Assembly: GCF_034258515.1 (NCBI RefSeq) | Contig: NZ_CP139438.1 | Location: 3,286,001 to 3,350,000, forward strand | Direction: 5' to 3' | From: Pseudarthrobacter oxydans | Lineage (GTDB): Bacteria; Actinomycetota; Actinomycetes; Actinomycetales; Micrococcaceae | DNA length: 64,000 bases | In this document: positions 8,370 to 16,706 of the stretch, one piece after another | How positions within the stretch are numbered: the first letter of the stretch is position 1 | How the letters are laid out: every line of letters starts with the position of its first letter | Made by a program: the position numbers and the translations under genes | Notes under the pieces: model-generated | Database searches by the model: none | The model's input: the letters and a program-made list of their open reading frames with translations, nothing else | What the model was told of the DNA's origin: nothing

Positions 8370-9917
8370 TCAGGCGCGGGTGAGCTCGTCCTCGCCGTCG
8401 CGCACTTTGTCAGCAGCCCGTCCGTTGACCGCCGCGCTCGCGTCGCCGAAGCGCTCGTTGAGGCGGGAGTGGCGCTGGCCGTAGGAGAAGTAGATCGCCA
8501 TGCCGATGACCAGCCAGACCGCAAAGAAGATCCAGGTCTCCACCGCGAGGTTGGTCATCAGGTAGAAGCACAGCACGGCGGACACGACGGGCAGGACCTT
8601 GCCGAACGGTACGCGGAAGGCCGGCTTCAGGTCCGGGCGCTTCTTGCGGAGCACCAGGATGCCCAGGCTTACCACCACGAAGGCGGACAGCGTCCCGATG
8701 TTGATCATTTCTTCCAGCAGGTCCACGTTGGTCAGCCCGGCGACCAGGGCGACGGCGGCCCCGCAGATGATCTGGAGGCGCACCGGCGTCGAACGCTTCT
8801 GGCTGGTCTTGGACAGTGCACGGGGAAGTAGCCCGTCGCGGCTCATGGCCAGCACCACGCGGGACAGGCCCATGAGTAGCACCATGATCACGGTGGTCAG
8901 GCCCACCAGGGAGCCGAAGGCAATGATCTTGGCCGCCGAGGTGTCCCCCACTGCTTCGAAGGCCGTGGTGAGGGTGGGGTTCTCGGCCTCGGCCAGCTGC
9001 GTGTAGGACACCATGCCCGTGAGTGCCAGGGACACCAGGATGTAGAGCAGGGTTACCAGGGCCAGGCCGCCGAAGATGCCGCGCGGCAGCGTCTTCTGCG
9101 GGTTCTTTACTTCTTCCGCCGACGTGGCCACCACGTCAAAGCCGATGAAGGCAAAGAAGACCAGAGCGGCGCCGGCGAAGATGCCAAGGGTGCCGTACTG
9201 GGCGGGGGCGGCTCCGGTGAGGAAGCCGAAGAACGACTGCTTCAGGACGTCGGCGCCACCGGCGCCGCCGGTCGGCTGGGCGGCCGGGATGAACGGGGCG
9301 TAGTTTTCGATCTTCACGTAAGTGAAGCCCACCACGATGACAAAGAGGACGACGCCGATCTTGATCAGGGTGAAGATGTTGCCTACGCGGGCGGAGAGCT
9401 TGGTGCCCAGGACCAGCAGCACGGTGAAGACGGCCACGATCAGGAAGGCACCCCAGTAGAGGTCAATCCCGCCCAGGGAGATCGCCGGCGGAATATCGGC
9501 GCCCATGAGGGCGAATACCTTGCTGAGGTAGATGCCCCAGTACTTGGCGATCACGGCCGCGGCGGTGAAAAGCTCCAGGATCAGGTTCCAGCCGATGATC
9601 CAGGCCAGGAGTTCGCCCATGGTGGCGTAAGTGAAGACGTACGCGGAACCTGCCACGGGGATGGCGGTGGCGAACTCGGCGTAGCACATGATGGCCAGCG
9701 CGCACGTTACGGCGGCGATGGCGAAGGACAGGGTCACGGCGGGACCGGAGAAGTTGGCCGCAGCCTTGGCGCCAACGGAGAAGATGCCGGCGCCGACAGC
9801 AACCGCGACGCCCATGATCATCAGGTCCCAGGTACTGAGGGAGCGCTTCAGCTTGCGCCCGGGCTCATCGGCGTCGGCGATCGACTGCTCGATGGATTTG
9901 GTCCGGAGAAGGTTCAT
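8370..9917 (-). CDS. APC superfamily amino-acid permease (CAT/YfnA-like)
   Basis: 515 residues and about 12-14 transmembrane helices. The first helix contains GVAVAVGAGIFSVG, the substrate-backbone binding motif of the APC fold (GxG with adjacent Ile-Phe), and the conserved block GFDVVATSAEEVKNPQKTLPRGI follows helix 6. This places it with cationic or general amino-acid transporters such as YfnA and CAT proteins. ATG 9917 is the first plausible start; upstream sequence in the same open frame is non-coding or belongs to the neighbouring gene region. It is monocistronic, with a hairpin on each side. Substrate specificity cannot be read directly. Confidence 0.92.
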   Translation of the reverse strand: MNLLRTKSIEQSIADADEPGRKLKRSLSTWDLMIMGVAVAVGAGIFSVGAKAAANFSGPAVTLSFAIAAVTCALAIMCYAEFATAIPVAGSAYVFTYATMGELLAWIIGWNLILELFTAAAVIAKYWGIYLSKVFALMGADIPPAISLGGIDLYWGAFLIVAVFTVLLVLGTKLSARVGNIFTLIKIGVVLFVIVVGFTYVKIENYAPFIPAAQPTGGAGGADVLKQSFFGFLTGAAPAQYGTLGIFAGAALVFFAFIGFDVVATSAEEVKNPQKTLPRGIFGGLALVTLLYILVSLALTGMVSYTQLAEAENPTLTTAFEAVGDTSAAKIIAFGSLVGLTTVIMVLLMGLSRVVLAMSRDGLLPRALSKTSQKRSTPVRLQIICGAAVALVAGLTNVDLLEEMINIGTLSAFVVVSLGILVLRKKRPDLKPAFRVPFGKVLPVVSAVLCFYLMTNLAVETWIFFAVWLVIGMAIYFSYGQRHSRLNERFGDASAAVNGRAADKVRDGEDELTRA

Positions 9918-10041
9918 TGGGGGATCACAATCCTGGTTTCGGATGGAAACAGACCTATTAACGGTAGTGTCCATCCACTGGACGGGCCCAATTGTCCCGA
10001 ATGGTGAGACGGTTACTCTGCCGAACTTTATTCCGGCAAAG

Positions 10042-10075
10042 CACTTGGGACCCTTCAGATGAAGGGTCCCAAGTG
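10042..10075 (-). terminator. Hairpin terminator after DUF779 gene
   Basis: A perfect 16-bp inverted repeat (10042-10057 with 10060-10075) has a 2-base centre. It begins 18 bases after the stop of the DUF779 gene and closes the alcohol/aldehyde oxidation operon. Only a short T-rich stretch (GCTTTGCC on the transcribed strand) follows. Confidence 0.8.
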
Positions 10076-10093
10076 GTAGTTGGTCGAACCGGC

Positions 10094-10501
10094 CTAGGCG
10101 GGCCAGTCCATCAGGGCGGACCGGATCAGGAACCTTTTTCCCTCCGGCGCCTCGACCGAAAAGCCGCTCCCCCTGCCCGGCACCACGTCCACCGTCAGGT
10201 GCGTGTGGCTCCAGTAGCTGAACTGCTCCCGCGACATCCAGAATTCCAGCGGCTGCGGTTCCAGTCCCTGGGAGAGGTCGAAGAGGCCAAGCAGGACGTC
10301 TGCTTCCGCGGTGATGAAGTCGCCCGCCGGATAGCACATGGGCGAGGACCCGTCGCAGCAGCCGCCGGACTGGTGGAACATGAGCGGACCGTGCTGGAGC
10401 CACAGTTTCCGCAGCAGCTGCACGGCCGCCGGGGTGAGCGCCACCCGGGAGAAGTCCTCCCCGGGCAGCGTCACCCCGGCCTCAAGCCTGTCCAGCGGCA
10501 T
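10094..10501 (-). CDS. DUF779 family protein
   Basis: 135 residues. The block HQSGGCCDGSSPMC (43-56), with three cysteines, and SHTHLTVDV further on are hallmarks of DUF779. Genes of this family are regularly found beside ExaC/AcoD-type aldehyde dehydrogenases. Its start overlaps the stop of the alcohol dehydrogenase by one base (TGATG), so it is translationally coupled to it. The role is unknown. The cysteine-rich motif suggests metal binding or redox chemistry supporting aldehyde oxidation, which is inference. Confidence 0.88.
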   Translation of the reverse strand: MPLDRLEAGVTLPGEDFSRVALTPAAVQLLRKLWLQHGPLMFHQSGGCCDGSSPMCYPAGDFITAEADVLLGLFDLSQGLEPQPLEFWMSREQFSYWSHTHLTVDVVPGRGSGFSVEAPEGKRFLIRSALMDWPA

Positions 10502-11523
10502 CAGAACCTCAGGACTACGCGGCCGTCGATCTTGGCGTGCTTCATTTCATCCAGGACGGCGTTGACCTCCGAGAGTTCCCGGACGGACACCGTGGGGTGG
10601 ATCTTGCCCTGGGCGTAGAAGTCCAGCGCCTCCTCCAGGTCCTGTCGGGTGCCCACGATTGAACCGCGGACTGTCAGGCCCTTGAGCACAATCTCGAAGA
10701 TCGGTGCGGGAAAGTCGCCGGGCGGCAGGCCGTTGAACACGATCGTCCCGCCACGGCGTGCCATGCCGATCGCCTGCCCGAAGGCCGAGGGATGCACCGC
10801 GGTGACCAGTACTCCATGGCATCCTCCGGTTTCGCGCTGGATGACTTCCACCGGGTCCTCATGCAGGGCGTTGACCGTCAGTTCGGCGCCGTGCGCCTTC
10901 GCCAGGGCGAGTTTGTCGTCGGCAATATCCACGGCAGCCACCCGGAGGCCCATGGCGACGGCATACTGGACGGCGATGTGACCAAGGCCGCCGATGCCGG
11001 AAATGGTGACCCACTGCCCCGGCCTTGCTTCGGTCATTTTCAGGCCCTTGTAGACGGTGACGCCGGCGCAGAGCACCGGCGCCACCTCGACGGGGTCGGA
11101 TCCCGCCGGTATGCGGGCGGCGAAGCGCGAGTCCACCAGCATGTACTCGCCGAACGAGCCGTCAACACTGTAGCCGGCGTTCTTCTGCACTTCGCAGAGT
11201 GTTTCCCAGCCGGTGCGGCAGTACTGGCAGTCGCCGCAGGCGGACCAGAGCCAGGCATTGCCCACCAGGTCACCGACGGCCAGGTCGGTGACTCCCTCGC
11301 CGAGGGCCACCACTTCCCCCACGCCCTCGTGGCCGGGGATGAAGGGCGGTGAGGGCTTGACGGGCCAGTCACCTTCCGCCGCGTGGAGGTCGGTGTGGCA
11401 GACGCCGGTGGTCAGGACCTTGACCAGTGCCTGTCCCGGCCCGGGGGCGGGAATCTCGAGGTCCTGGACCTGGAGGTCCTTGCCGAATTCGGTTACTACT
11501 GCTGCTTGCATTCTCGTCGTCAT
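10501..11523 (-). CDS. Zinc-dependent alcohol dehydrogenase (AdhP-like)
   Basis: 340 residues of the medium-chain dehydrogenase family. Catalytic zinc ligands are Cys42, His65 (GHEGVGE) and Cys152. The structural zinc is held by Cys96, Cys99, Cys102 and Cys110. The Rossmann motif GIGGLGH lies at 176-182. It oxidises primary alcohols, probably ethanol, to aldehydes with NAD. ATG 11523 has AAGGA 8 bases upstream; a later ATG at 11511 is possible. The aldehyde product is the substrate of the next enzyme encoded upstream, so the operon is a two-step alcohol-to-acid pathway. Confidence 0.93.
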   Translation of the reverse strand: MTTRMQAAVVTEFGKDLQVQDLEIPAPGPGQALVKVLTTGVCHTDLHAAEGDWPVKPSPPFIPGHEGVGEVVALGEGVTDLAVGDLVGNAWLWSACGDCQYCRTGWETLCEVQKNAGYSVDGSFGEYMLVDSRFAARIPAGSDPVEVAPVLCAGVTVYKGLKMTEARPGQWVTISGIGGLGHIAVQYAVAMGLRVAAVDIADDKLALAKAHGAELTVNALHEDPVEVIQRETGGCHGVLVTAVHPSAFGQAIGMARRGGTIVFNGLPPGDFPAPIFEIVLKGLTVRGSIVGTRQDLEEALDFYAQGKIHPTVSVRELSEVNAVLDEMKHAKIDGRVVLRF

Positions 11524-11579
11524 TGGCGAAATCCTTGCGTCGTTGTAGCGGGGTTGGAACTGGGGTGCAGCGGCTACTT

Positions 11580-13103
11580 CTAGAAGAAGCCGAGCTTGTT
11601 TTCGTTGTAGCTGACCAGCAGGTTCTTGGTCTGCTGGTAGTGGTCCAGCATCATGGCGTGGTTCTCGCGCCCGATGCCTGAGGACTTGTAGCCGCCGAAC
11701 GCGGCGCCCGCCGGGTAGGCGTGGTAGTTGTTCACCCAGACACGGCCGGCCTGGATTTCCCGGCCTGCCCGGTATGCCACGTTGCCGTTGCGGGACCAGA
11801 CGCCGGCGCCGAGGCCGTACAGGGTGTCGTTGGCGATGCCCATGGCGTCGTTGTAGTCGCTGAACTTCGTTACGGCGACCACCGGGCCGAAGATCTCCTC
11901 CTGGAAGATCCGCATCTTGTTGTGGCCCTCGAAGACCGTGGGCTGGACGTAGAAACCGCCGGCAAGGTCGCCGGGCAGCTCGGCGCGGGCGCCGCCGGTC
12001 AGGACCGTGGCGCCTTCCTGCTTGCCGATGTCGATGTAGGAAAGGATCTTCTCGAGCTGGTCGTTGGAGGCCTGGGCCCCGACCTGGGTTGCGGTGTCCA
12101 GCGGGTTGCCCTGGACCATCTTTTCCACCCGGGCAACGGCGTCGGCCATGAAGGACTCGTAGATGTCTTCCTGGACCAGCGCGCGGGACGGGCAGGTGCA
12201 CACCTCGCCCTGGTTGAAGGCAAACAGCGCGAAGCCCTCCTGCGCCTTGTCGTAGAACGCGTCGTTCTCCTGGGCGACGTCGTTGAAGAAGATGTTCGGG
12301 CTCTTGCCGCCGAGCTCCAGGGTGACCGGAATCAGGTTCTGGCTGGCGTACTGGCTGATCAGCCGCCCGGTGGTGGTCTCGCCCGTGAAGGCGATCTTCC
12401 GGATCCGGGGGCTGGAGGCGAGCGGCTTGCCTGCCTCGACGCCGAAGCCGTTGACCACGTTCAGGACGCCGGCGGGGAGCAGGTCGCCGATGAGCTCCAT
12501 CAGGACCAGGATGGACGCCGGCGTCTGCTCGGCGGGCTTGAGCACCACGGCGTTGCCGGCGGCGAGGGCGGGCGCGAGCTTCCAGACGGCCATCAGGATG
12601 GGGAAGTTCCACGGGATGATCTGGCCGACGACGCCGAGCGGCTCGTGGTAGTGATAGGCGGTGGTGTCCTCGTCGAGCTGCGAGAGCCGGCCCTCCTGGG
12701 CGCGGACGGCGGAAGCGAAGTAGCGGAAGTGGTCCGCGGCCAGGGGCATGTCGGCGTTGAGGGTTTCACGGACGGGCTTGCCGTTGTCCCAGGACTCGGC
12801 GACGGCCAGCATTTCCAGGTTCTCGTCGATCCGGTCAGCGATCTTGTTCAGGATCGCGGCGCGCTCGGCCACGGAGGTCTTGCCCCAGGACGGCGCAACC
12901 TTGTGCGCGGCGTCGAGCGCCAGTTCAATGTCCTCCGCCGTGCCGCGGGCCACCTCGCAGAAGACCTTGCCCGTGACCGGGGTGACGTTTTCGAAGTACT
13001 GGCCCTTCACCGGGGCCACCCATTCGCCGCCGATCCAGTTCTCGTAGCGGTCCTTGAACGTGACCTTCGAACCCTCGGTACCGGGCTGGGCGTAAACAGT
13101 CAT
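11580..13103 (-). CDS. NAD-dependent aldehyde dehydrogenase (ExaC/AcoD type)
   Basis: 507 residues. The catalytic Cys302 lies in [13 protein letters not shown] and the general base Glu263 in [10 protein letters not shown]. The coenzyme site includes PWNFPILM (164-171) and [12 protein letters not shown] 13103 follows AAGGAG at ideal spacing; the longer open frame to 13178 is rejected for that reason. It is the first gene of the operon with the alcohol dehydrogenase and DUF779 and lies downstream of the GAF-type regulator. The EVCTCPSR sequence and association with DUF779 are typical of acetaldehyde dehydrogenases used in ethanol or acetoin catabolism. Confidence 0.94.
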   Translation of the reverse strand: MTVYAQPGTEGSKVTFKDRYENWIGGEWVAPVKGQYFENVTPVTGKVFCEVARGTAEDIELALDAAHKVAPSWGKTSVAERAAILNKIADRIDENLEMLAVAESWDNGKPVRETLNADMPLAADHFRYFASAVRAQEGRLSQLDEDTTAYHYHEPLGVVGQIIPWNFPILMAVWKLAPALAAGNAVVLKPAEQTPASILVLMELIGDLLPAGVLNVVNGFGVEAGKPLASSPRIRKIAFTGETTTGRLISQYASQNLIPVTLELGGKSPNIFFNDVAQENDAFYDKAQEGFALFAFNQGEVCTCPSRALVQEDIYESFMADAVARVEKMVQGNPLDTATQVGAQASNDQLEKILSYIDIGKQEGATVLTGGARAELPGDLAGGFYVQPTVFEGHNKMRIFQEEIFGPVVAVTKFSDYNDAMGIANDTLYGLGAGVWSRNGNVAYRAGREIQAGRVWVNNYHAYPAGAAFGGYKSSGIGRENHAMMLDHYQQTKNLLVSYNENKLGFF

Positions 13104-13179
13104 TGCTAGCTCCTTTGCTGTGCATGGGGCGGAGGCCGGCTCATGGCCTCCGCCGTTGCACTCAGCGTAGGAGGGCAAA

Positions 13180-13220
13180 GGTTGCAGTCAGGTTGCAACC
13201 CTGTGGCCCACATCACAGGG
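13180..13220. promoter_or_regulatory. Candidate operator of aldehyde dehydrogenase operon
   Basis: Two direct copies of GGTTGCA (13180-13186 and 13191-13197) lie 11 bp apart, one helical turn. They are followed by CCCTGTG (13199-13205) and its inverted partner CACAGGG (13214-13220). A third GTTGCA is at 13155-13160. They sit between the regulator stop and the dehydrogenase start and may bind the GAF regulator; the second palindrome could instead be a CRP-type site. Confidence 0.4.
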
Positions 13221-13228
13221 GCTCATTG

Positions 13229-14578
13229 TCAGGCGCGCAGTTCGGCTTCCAGCCGCTCGAGGTCGGCGACGACGGCGGCACGCTTGGGCGAGCGGGCAGG
13301 CAGCAGTTTCAGGGCGGCACGCCGGACCCCGACGTCGTCCCTCGCCTCGGGCAGCTCAGCGTACTTGAGCAGCGTTTCGGCGCTGCCGTCCGTGAGGACG
13401 GCTTCCCGCATCAGGGACGAGACCCTGTCCCGGAGGTCGGTGATGCCGGGGGCCTCGGACTTGGGCAGCACGGCCCCGCGGTAGATCTCCAGCGCGATCC
13501 GGTGGGCGCCGCGCTGCAGGCAGTTAAGGACCTGGCCGCTGTCCGGCACCAGGTCCAGGGGCAGCCGGTACGGCCGCGAGCCGGGAACGGCGGCCGGGTT
13601 GAGCTGCTGCAGGACCTTGCGCAGCCGGACCATTTCGGCGCGCAGGGTCATGGTGGAGCCGTCGCCCGGGTACAGGAGGACGCTGAGTTCCTCGGCGCTC
13701 AGTCCGTCCGGGTGCGAGCTCAGCAGGGCGAGGATTTCGCTGTGCCGGGCGGACAGCACCACGGTTTTGCCCTCGATGCTGAGCAGGGCCTGGTCGCGGC
13801 CCAGCAGCTGGAGGCTGTTGCGGTACAGGCTGCCCTCCTTCGCCCCCGGCACCGGTGACCGGGAAGCGCTGCCCTGGCTCCGCCGTCGTGCGGGCCTGCT
13901 GGCCAGCGACGCCGCCAGCTGCAGCCGTTCAACCCGCAGCTGCGCCTGCGCGGCGGCCACGGTAGCCTCGACGAGCGACAACGTGTGGGGTGCCACCGCC
14001 GTGGCCGTACCGGTGATGTCCACCACGCCCAGGACGGCGCCGGAATCCGGATCGTGGAAAGGAACAGCGGTGCAGCTCCAGGGGTGGACGGTGCGCTGGT
14101 AGTGCTCGGCCCCGGCGATCTGGATTCCCCGGCCCAGGGCAAGGGCGGTTCCGGGGGCACTTGTTCCCACCGTTGCCTCGGACCAGTCGGCACCCGGGAC
14201 GAACATCATGCCCTCGGCGCGGCGCTGCAGCACGGGGTCCCCGTCCACCCACAGGAGCCGGCCCACCTCGTCACCCACTGCCACCAGCAGGCCGCTGTCG
14301 TGGCTGGGCTGGACCAGGAGCTTGTTTATGACAGGCATGATGGCGGCCAGGGGGTGCTGGCTGCGGTAGTCCTCCAGCACGTCCCGGTCCATGGCGAGCG
14401 GGGCTGCCGGGCTGTCCGGGTTTGCCTTGAAACTGGCCGAACGCTGCCAGGACTCTTTGATGAGCTTGCGCAGGCCTGGTATCTCGGGGGTGCCGGCAGC
14501 GGCACCGTCCAGGAACTCATGCCCGGCGAGGGCGGCTCGCTGGTGCGGCTCGGCGGCCGGCTGGATCAGGTTCGTCAT
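13229..14578 (-). CDS. GAF-domain transcriptional regulator (AcoR-like, no AAA+ domain)
   Basis: 449 residues. An N-terminal segment resembling the AcoR input region (SWQRSASFKANPDS, about 42-55) leads into a GAF domain at about 85-220 (VGDEVGRLLWVDGDPVLQ to VVDITGTA). The C-terminal third is a winged-helix or BTAD-like DNA-binding region (about 285-375, VLSARHSEILALLSSHPDGLSAEELSVLLYPGD). The sigma-54 AAA+ module of true AcoR is absent, as is common in actinobacterial homologues. ATG 14578 has GGGAG just upstream. It lies directly upstream of the aldehyde dehydrogenase operon and most likely activates it in response to an alcohol or aldehyde signal. Confidence 0.85.
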   Translation of the reverse strand: MTNLIQPAAEPHQRAALAGHEFLDGAAAGTPEIPGLRKLIKESWQRSASFKANPDSPAAPLAMDRDVLEDYRSQHPLAAIMPVINKLLVQPSHDSGLLVAVGDEVGRLLWVDGDPVLQRRAEGMMFVPGADWSEATVGTSAPGTALALGRGIQIAGAEHYQRTVHPWSCTAVPFHDPDSGAVLGVVDITGTATAVAPHTLSLVEATVAAAQAQLRVERLQLAASLASRPARRRSQGSASRSPVPGAKEGSLYRNSLQLLGRDQALLSIEGKTVVLSARHSEILALLSSHPDGLSAEELSVLLYPGDGSTMTLRAEMVRLRKVLQQLNPAAVPGSRPYRLPLDLVPDSGQVLNCLQRGAHRIALEIYRGAVLPKSEAPGITDLRDRVSSLMREAVLTDGSAETLLKYAELPEARDDVGVRRAALKLLPARSPKRAAVVADLERLEAELRA

Positions 14579-14657
14579 CGAACTCCCATGATGGTGCGCG
14601 GCATTCGTTCTGCCAGCCCGGCAATTGTACCCCTCAGCCGGGCTGGACGGCGGCCGC

Positions 14658-14746
14658 AAATGCGTTGCTTTTGGCCCCTGTGGCAGGCGGCAGTCCCCGG
14701 AACGGCGCGGTTGCGGGGACCAGCTGCCTGCAAAAGTTACGCAAAC
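14658..14746. repeat. Family B palindromic intergenic repeat, copy 1
   Basis: The arms TGCGTTGCTTTTG (14661-14673) and CAAAAGTTACGCA (14731-14743) are inverted repeats matching at 11 of 13 positions around a GC-rich interior with its own nested stem (GCAGGC and GTCCCCG with their partners). Copies 2 and 3 are at 38198-38284 and 49578-49665 with the same arms and nearly the same length. It lies between the glycosyltransferase stop and the GAF regulator start. Confidence 0.8.
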
Positions 14747-14755
14747 AGGGACGCG

Positions 14756-16033
14756 TCAGCCGTATTGGATGCGGACCAATTGCTCCAGGGCGTCCGCTCC
14801 GGCGGCTGCACCGCCGGCCGCCCTGAACCCCTCGGCCACACGGCGGGCCCCTTCCCTCTTGCCAAGGGCCTCGTGAACCGCCGCTCGAAGCGTCCCGGGA
14901 GTGAGCTTCCTGCGGCTGAGGCGCACACCCGCGCCTGCCGCCACAACCCGCGCCGCCACCTCATGCTGGTCCCGGCCGAACGGGACCACAACCACCGGAA
15001 CCCCCTTGGCCAGCGCCTTCTGGGTGGCACCCATTCCGCCATGGGTGATGGCAACTGCCGCGTGCTCCAAAACCGGCACGTGCGGCAGGAAATGTTCCAG
15101 CCGGGCATTCGGGGGAAGCTGTCCAAAGCCATCAACACTGGAAGCCCGGTGCGCTCCTGCGACGCCGCCCTCCGCAGCCGGCAGCGTGGCGACGACGGTG
15201 AACGGCTCCCCCGTGAGGCCCTGCAGTGCCGCGTGAACGATGGCTTCGTCGGCCTGGTATTCGGACGAAGTCGTTACCAGAATTACCGGTTCCTTGAGGG
15301 AACCAAGCCAGGCGGGCGGCGGTGCCGGCGGTTCCCATGACAGCGCCCCGATCATCCTGACGTCCGGCGCCCAGTCAGGGTGCGGGTACTCAAATGGTTC
15401 GGAGGTGGTCACCAGCGTGAGCGGGGCGGTGCGGAAGAAAGCGTCCACGCTCCGGACCGGGGGAAGTTTCCCGGCGGAGATGTCAGCGCGCACCCTGTTG
15501 ATGCCGGGCAGCATCAACTTCTCCACGGCTCCGGTCACGAGGGGGCGTACCAGTGCGTCCCGGATCCTTCCCAGCGGCCCCGGCATCGGGTCCAGCCCGG
15601 GCCCGAAAGGCGGCGTCCCCTTGGACTGGAGCGGCGGTGTGTAGGGACTGAACGCTCCCCACGGGAGCCCGCTGGCCTCCGCCACCATGCGGGCACCCCA
15701 CGCGTTGATGTCCACTAGCAGCAGGTCGGGATTGACGTCGCCAATGGCGCTGCGAAGGTCCGGGGCGTCAATCCGGGCACGCGCTGTGAAGGTCTCAGTG
15801 CTTGAGGCGAGGTTCGCCTTGACCGACTTCGCCAGGTAGTCCCGGTGCACCAACTCCAGCAGCCGTTGGTCGACAGGTTCGGCATGCAGGCCCGCGCTCC
15901 GCAGCATGGGGACCTGGCCGGGAAGGGCACGTACATGGACATCGTGGCCCCGGGCATTCAGTTCCAGGAGCAGGGGAACCATCGGAAAAAGATGGCCTAT
16001 GGCGGGCGAGGTATAGCCAAGAACGGTGGACAT
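14756..16033 (-). CDS. GT1-family glycosyltransferase (UGT/MGT-like)
   Basis: 425 residues with two Rossmann-like halves. The N-terminal acceptor domain begins STVLGYTSPAIGHLFPMVPLLLELNARGHDV. The C-terminal nucleotide-sugar domain carries THGGMGATQKALAKGVPVVVVPFGRDQHEVAARV (about 320-353), the GT-B signature of macrolide and steroid UGTs. These enzymes glucosylate small hydrophobic molecules, often inactivating drugs. The ATG at 16033 overlaps the stop of the TetR gene (TGATG), so the pair is one operon. Drug or natural-product inactivation induced through TetR is a reasonable inference; the acceptor is unknown. Confidence 0.88.
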   Translation of the reverse strand: MSTVLGYTSPAIGHLFPMVPLLLELNARGHDVHVRALPGQVPMLRSAGLHAEPVDQRLLELVHRDYLAKSVKANLASSTETFTARARIDAPDLRSAIGDVNPDLLLVDINAWGARMVAEASGLPWGAFSPYTPPLQSKGTPPFGPGLDPMPGPLGRIRDALVRPLVTGAVEKLMLPGINRVRADISAGKLPPVRSVDAFFRTAPLTLVTTSEPFEYPHPDWAPDVRMIGALSWEPPAPPPAWLGSLKEPVILVTTSSEYQADEAIVHAALQGLTGEPFTVVATLPAAEGGVAGAHRASSVDGFGQLPPNARLEHFLPHVPVLEHAAVAITHGGMGATQKALAKGVPVVVVPFGRDQHEVAARVVAAGAGVRLSRRKLTPGTLRAAVHEALGKREGARRVAEGFRAAGGAAAGADALEQLVRIQYG

Positions 16034-16644
16034 CACGGCCTCCGGGTGAAGGGCTCCAGCATTTCGAGTAAGGAAAGTGCCACCTGGTCGCGGCTGAGGC
16101 CCGCATCCAGGCGGAGCAGCTTCCAGGTGTAGACGTCGCAGAGGGCGACGAACTGGGCCAGGCGCCGGTTCCGGTCCTGCCCGTCCGGGAGGAACCCGCC
16201 CTCAAGGAAGGGGGCGAAAACCCGCTCACACCACTGCCGGTGGAGGCGCCTGGCACCTTCGGTGATTTCCGCCAGGAGGGGTGAGGTGTCCTCCTCAGCC
16301 AACAGTTTCAGTGCCAGCGCACCGGTAGTTTCGTAGTGCTCCAGGAGGTTGTCGACGGCGGCCGGGACGTCGCCGGGGGCAACGGCGCCGCGCTGGCCGG
16401 CAACCTCTGCGGACGCGAATTCAGCGGCGGCGTGGATGAGGCCCATGCGGTCACCGAAGCGGCGGATGACAGTTTGGACGGTAACACCTGCCCGATCCGC
16501 CACTGCGTTCAGGGTGACGTCACCGAGCGGCCCTTCCTTGAACAGGTCCAAAGTTGCCTGCAGTATCCGGCGCCCCGTTTCGGCGGCGGAGGCGGCGCGC
16601 TTGGGCGAGTCGTAGGGCCGGGTCTTCATCCCGTCCGCATTCAT
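16033..16644 (-). CDS. TetR family regulator paired with glycosyltransferase
   Basis: 203 residues. The N-terminal HTH spans about residues 22-65 (LNAVADRAGVTVQTVIRRFGDRMGLI), followed by a helical ligand domain. The first ATG at 16644 is immediately preceded by a palindrome (16645-16659) and has no ribosome-binding site, so the transcript may be leaderless. A second in-frame ATG at 16629 is the alternative start. It probably represses itself and the glycosyltransferase. Confidence 0.88.
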   Translation of the reverse strand: MNADGMKTRPYDSPKRAASAAETGRRILQATLDLFKEGPLGDVTLNAVADRAGVTVQTVIRRFGDRMGLIHAAAEFASAEVAGQRGAVAPGDVPAAVDNLLEHYETTGALALKLLAEEDTSPLLAEITEGARRLHRQWCERVFAPFLEGGFLPDGQDRNRRLAQFVALCDVYTWKLLRLDAGLSRDQVALSLLEMLEPFTRRP

Positions 16645-16659
16645 GTTAATCAGCTTAAC
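16645..16659. promoter_or_regulatory. Candidate TetR operator
   Basis: GTTAATCAGCTTAAC is a perfect 5-5-5 palindrome ending one base before the TetR ATG. Its AT-rich sequence stands out from its surroundings. The position overlaps the expected -10 region or transcription start, as for an autorepressor. Confidence 0.55.
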
Positions 16660-16706
16660 TCGAAATATCCCCCAAGGTAAGGGGTATGGGGATGGTCACG
16701 GAATCC

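Noticed and set aside
11721..13109. 462-residue + strand open frame opposite the aldehyde dehydrogenase
   Set aside because: No family motifs, no ribosome site and low-complexity composition; the reverse strand has intact catalytic motifs.
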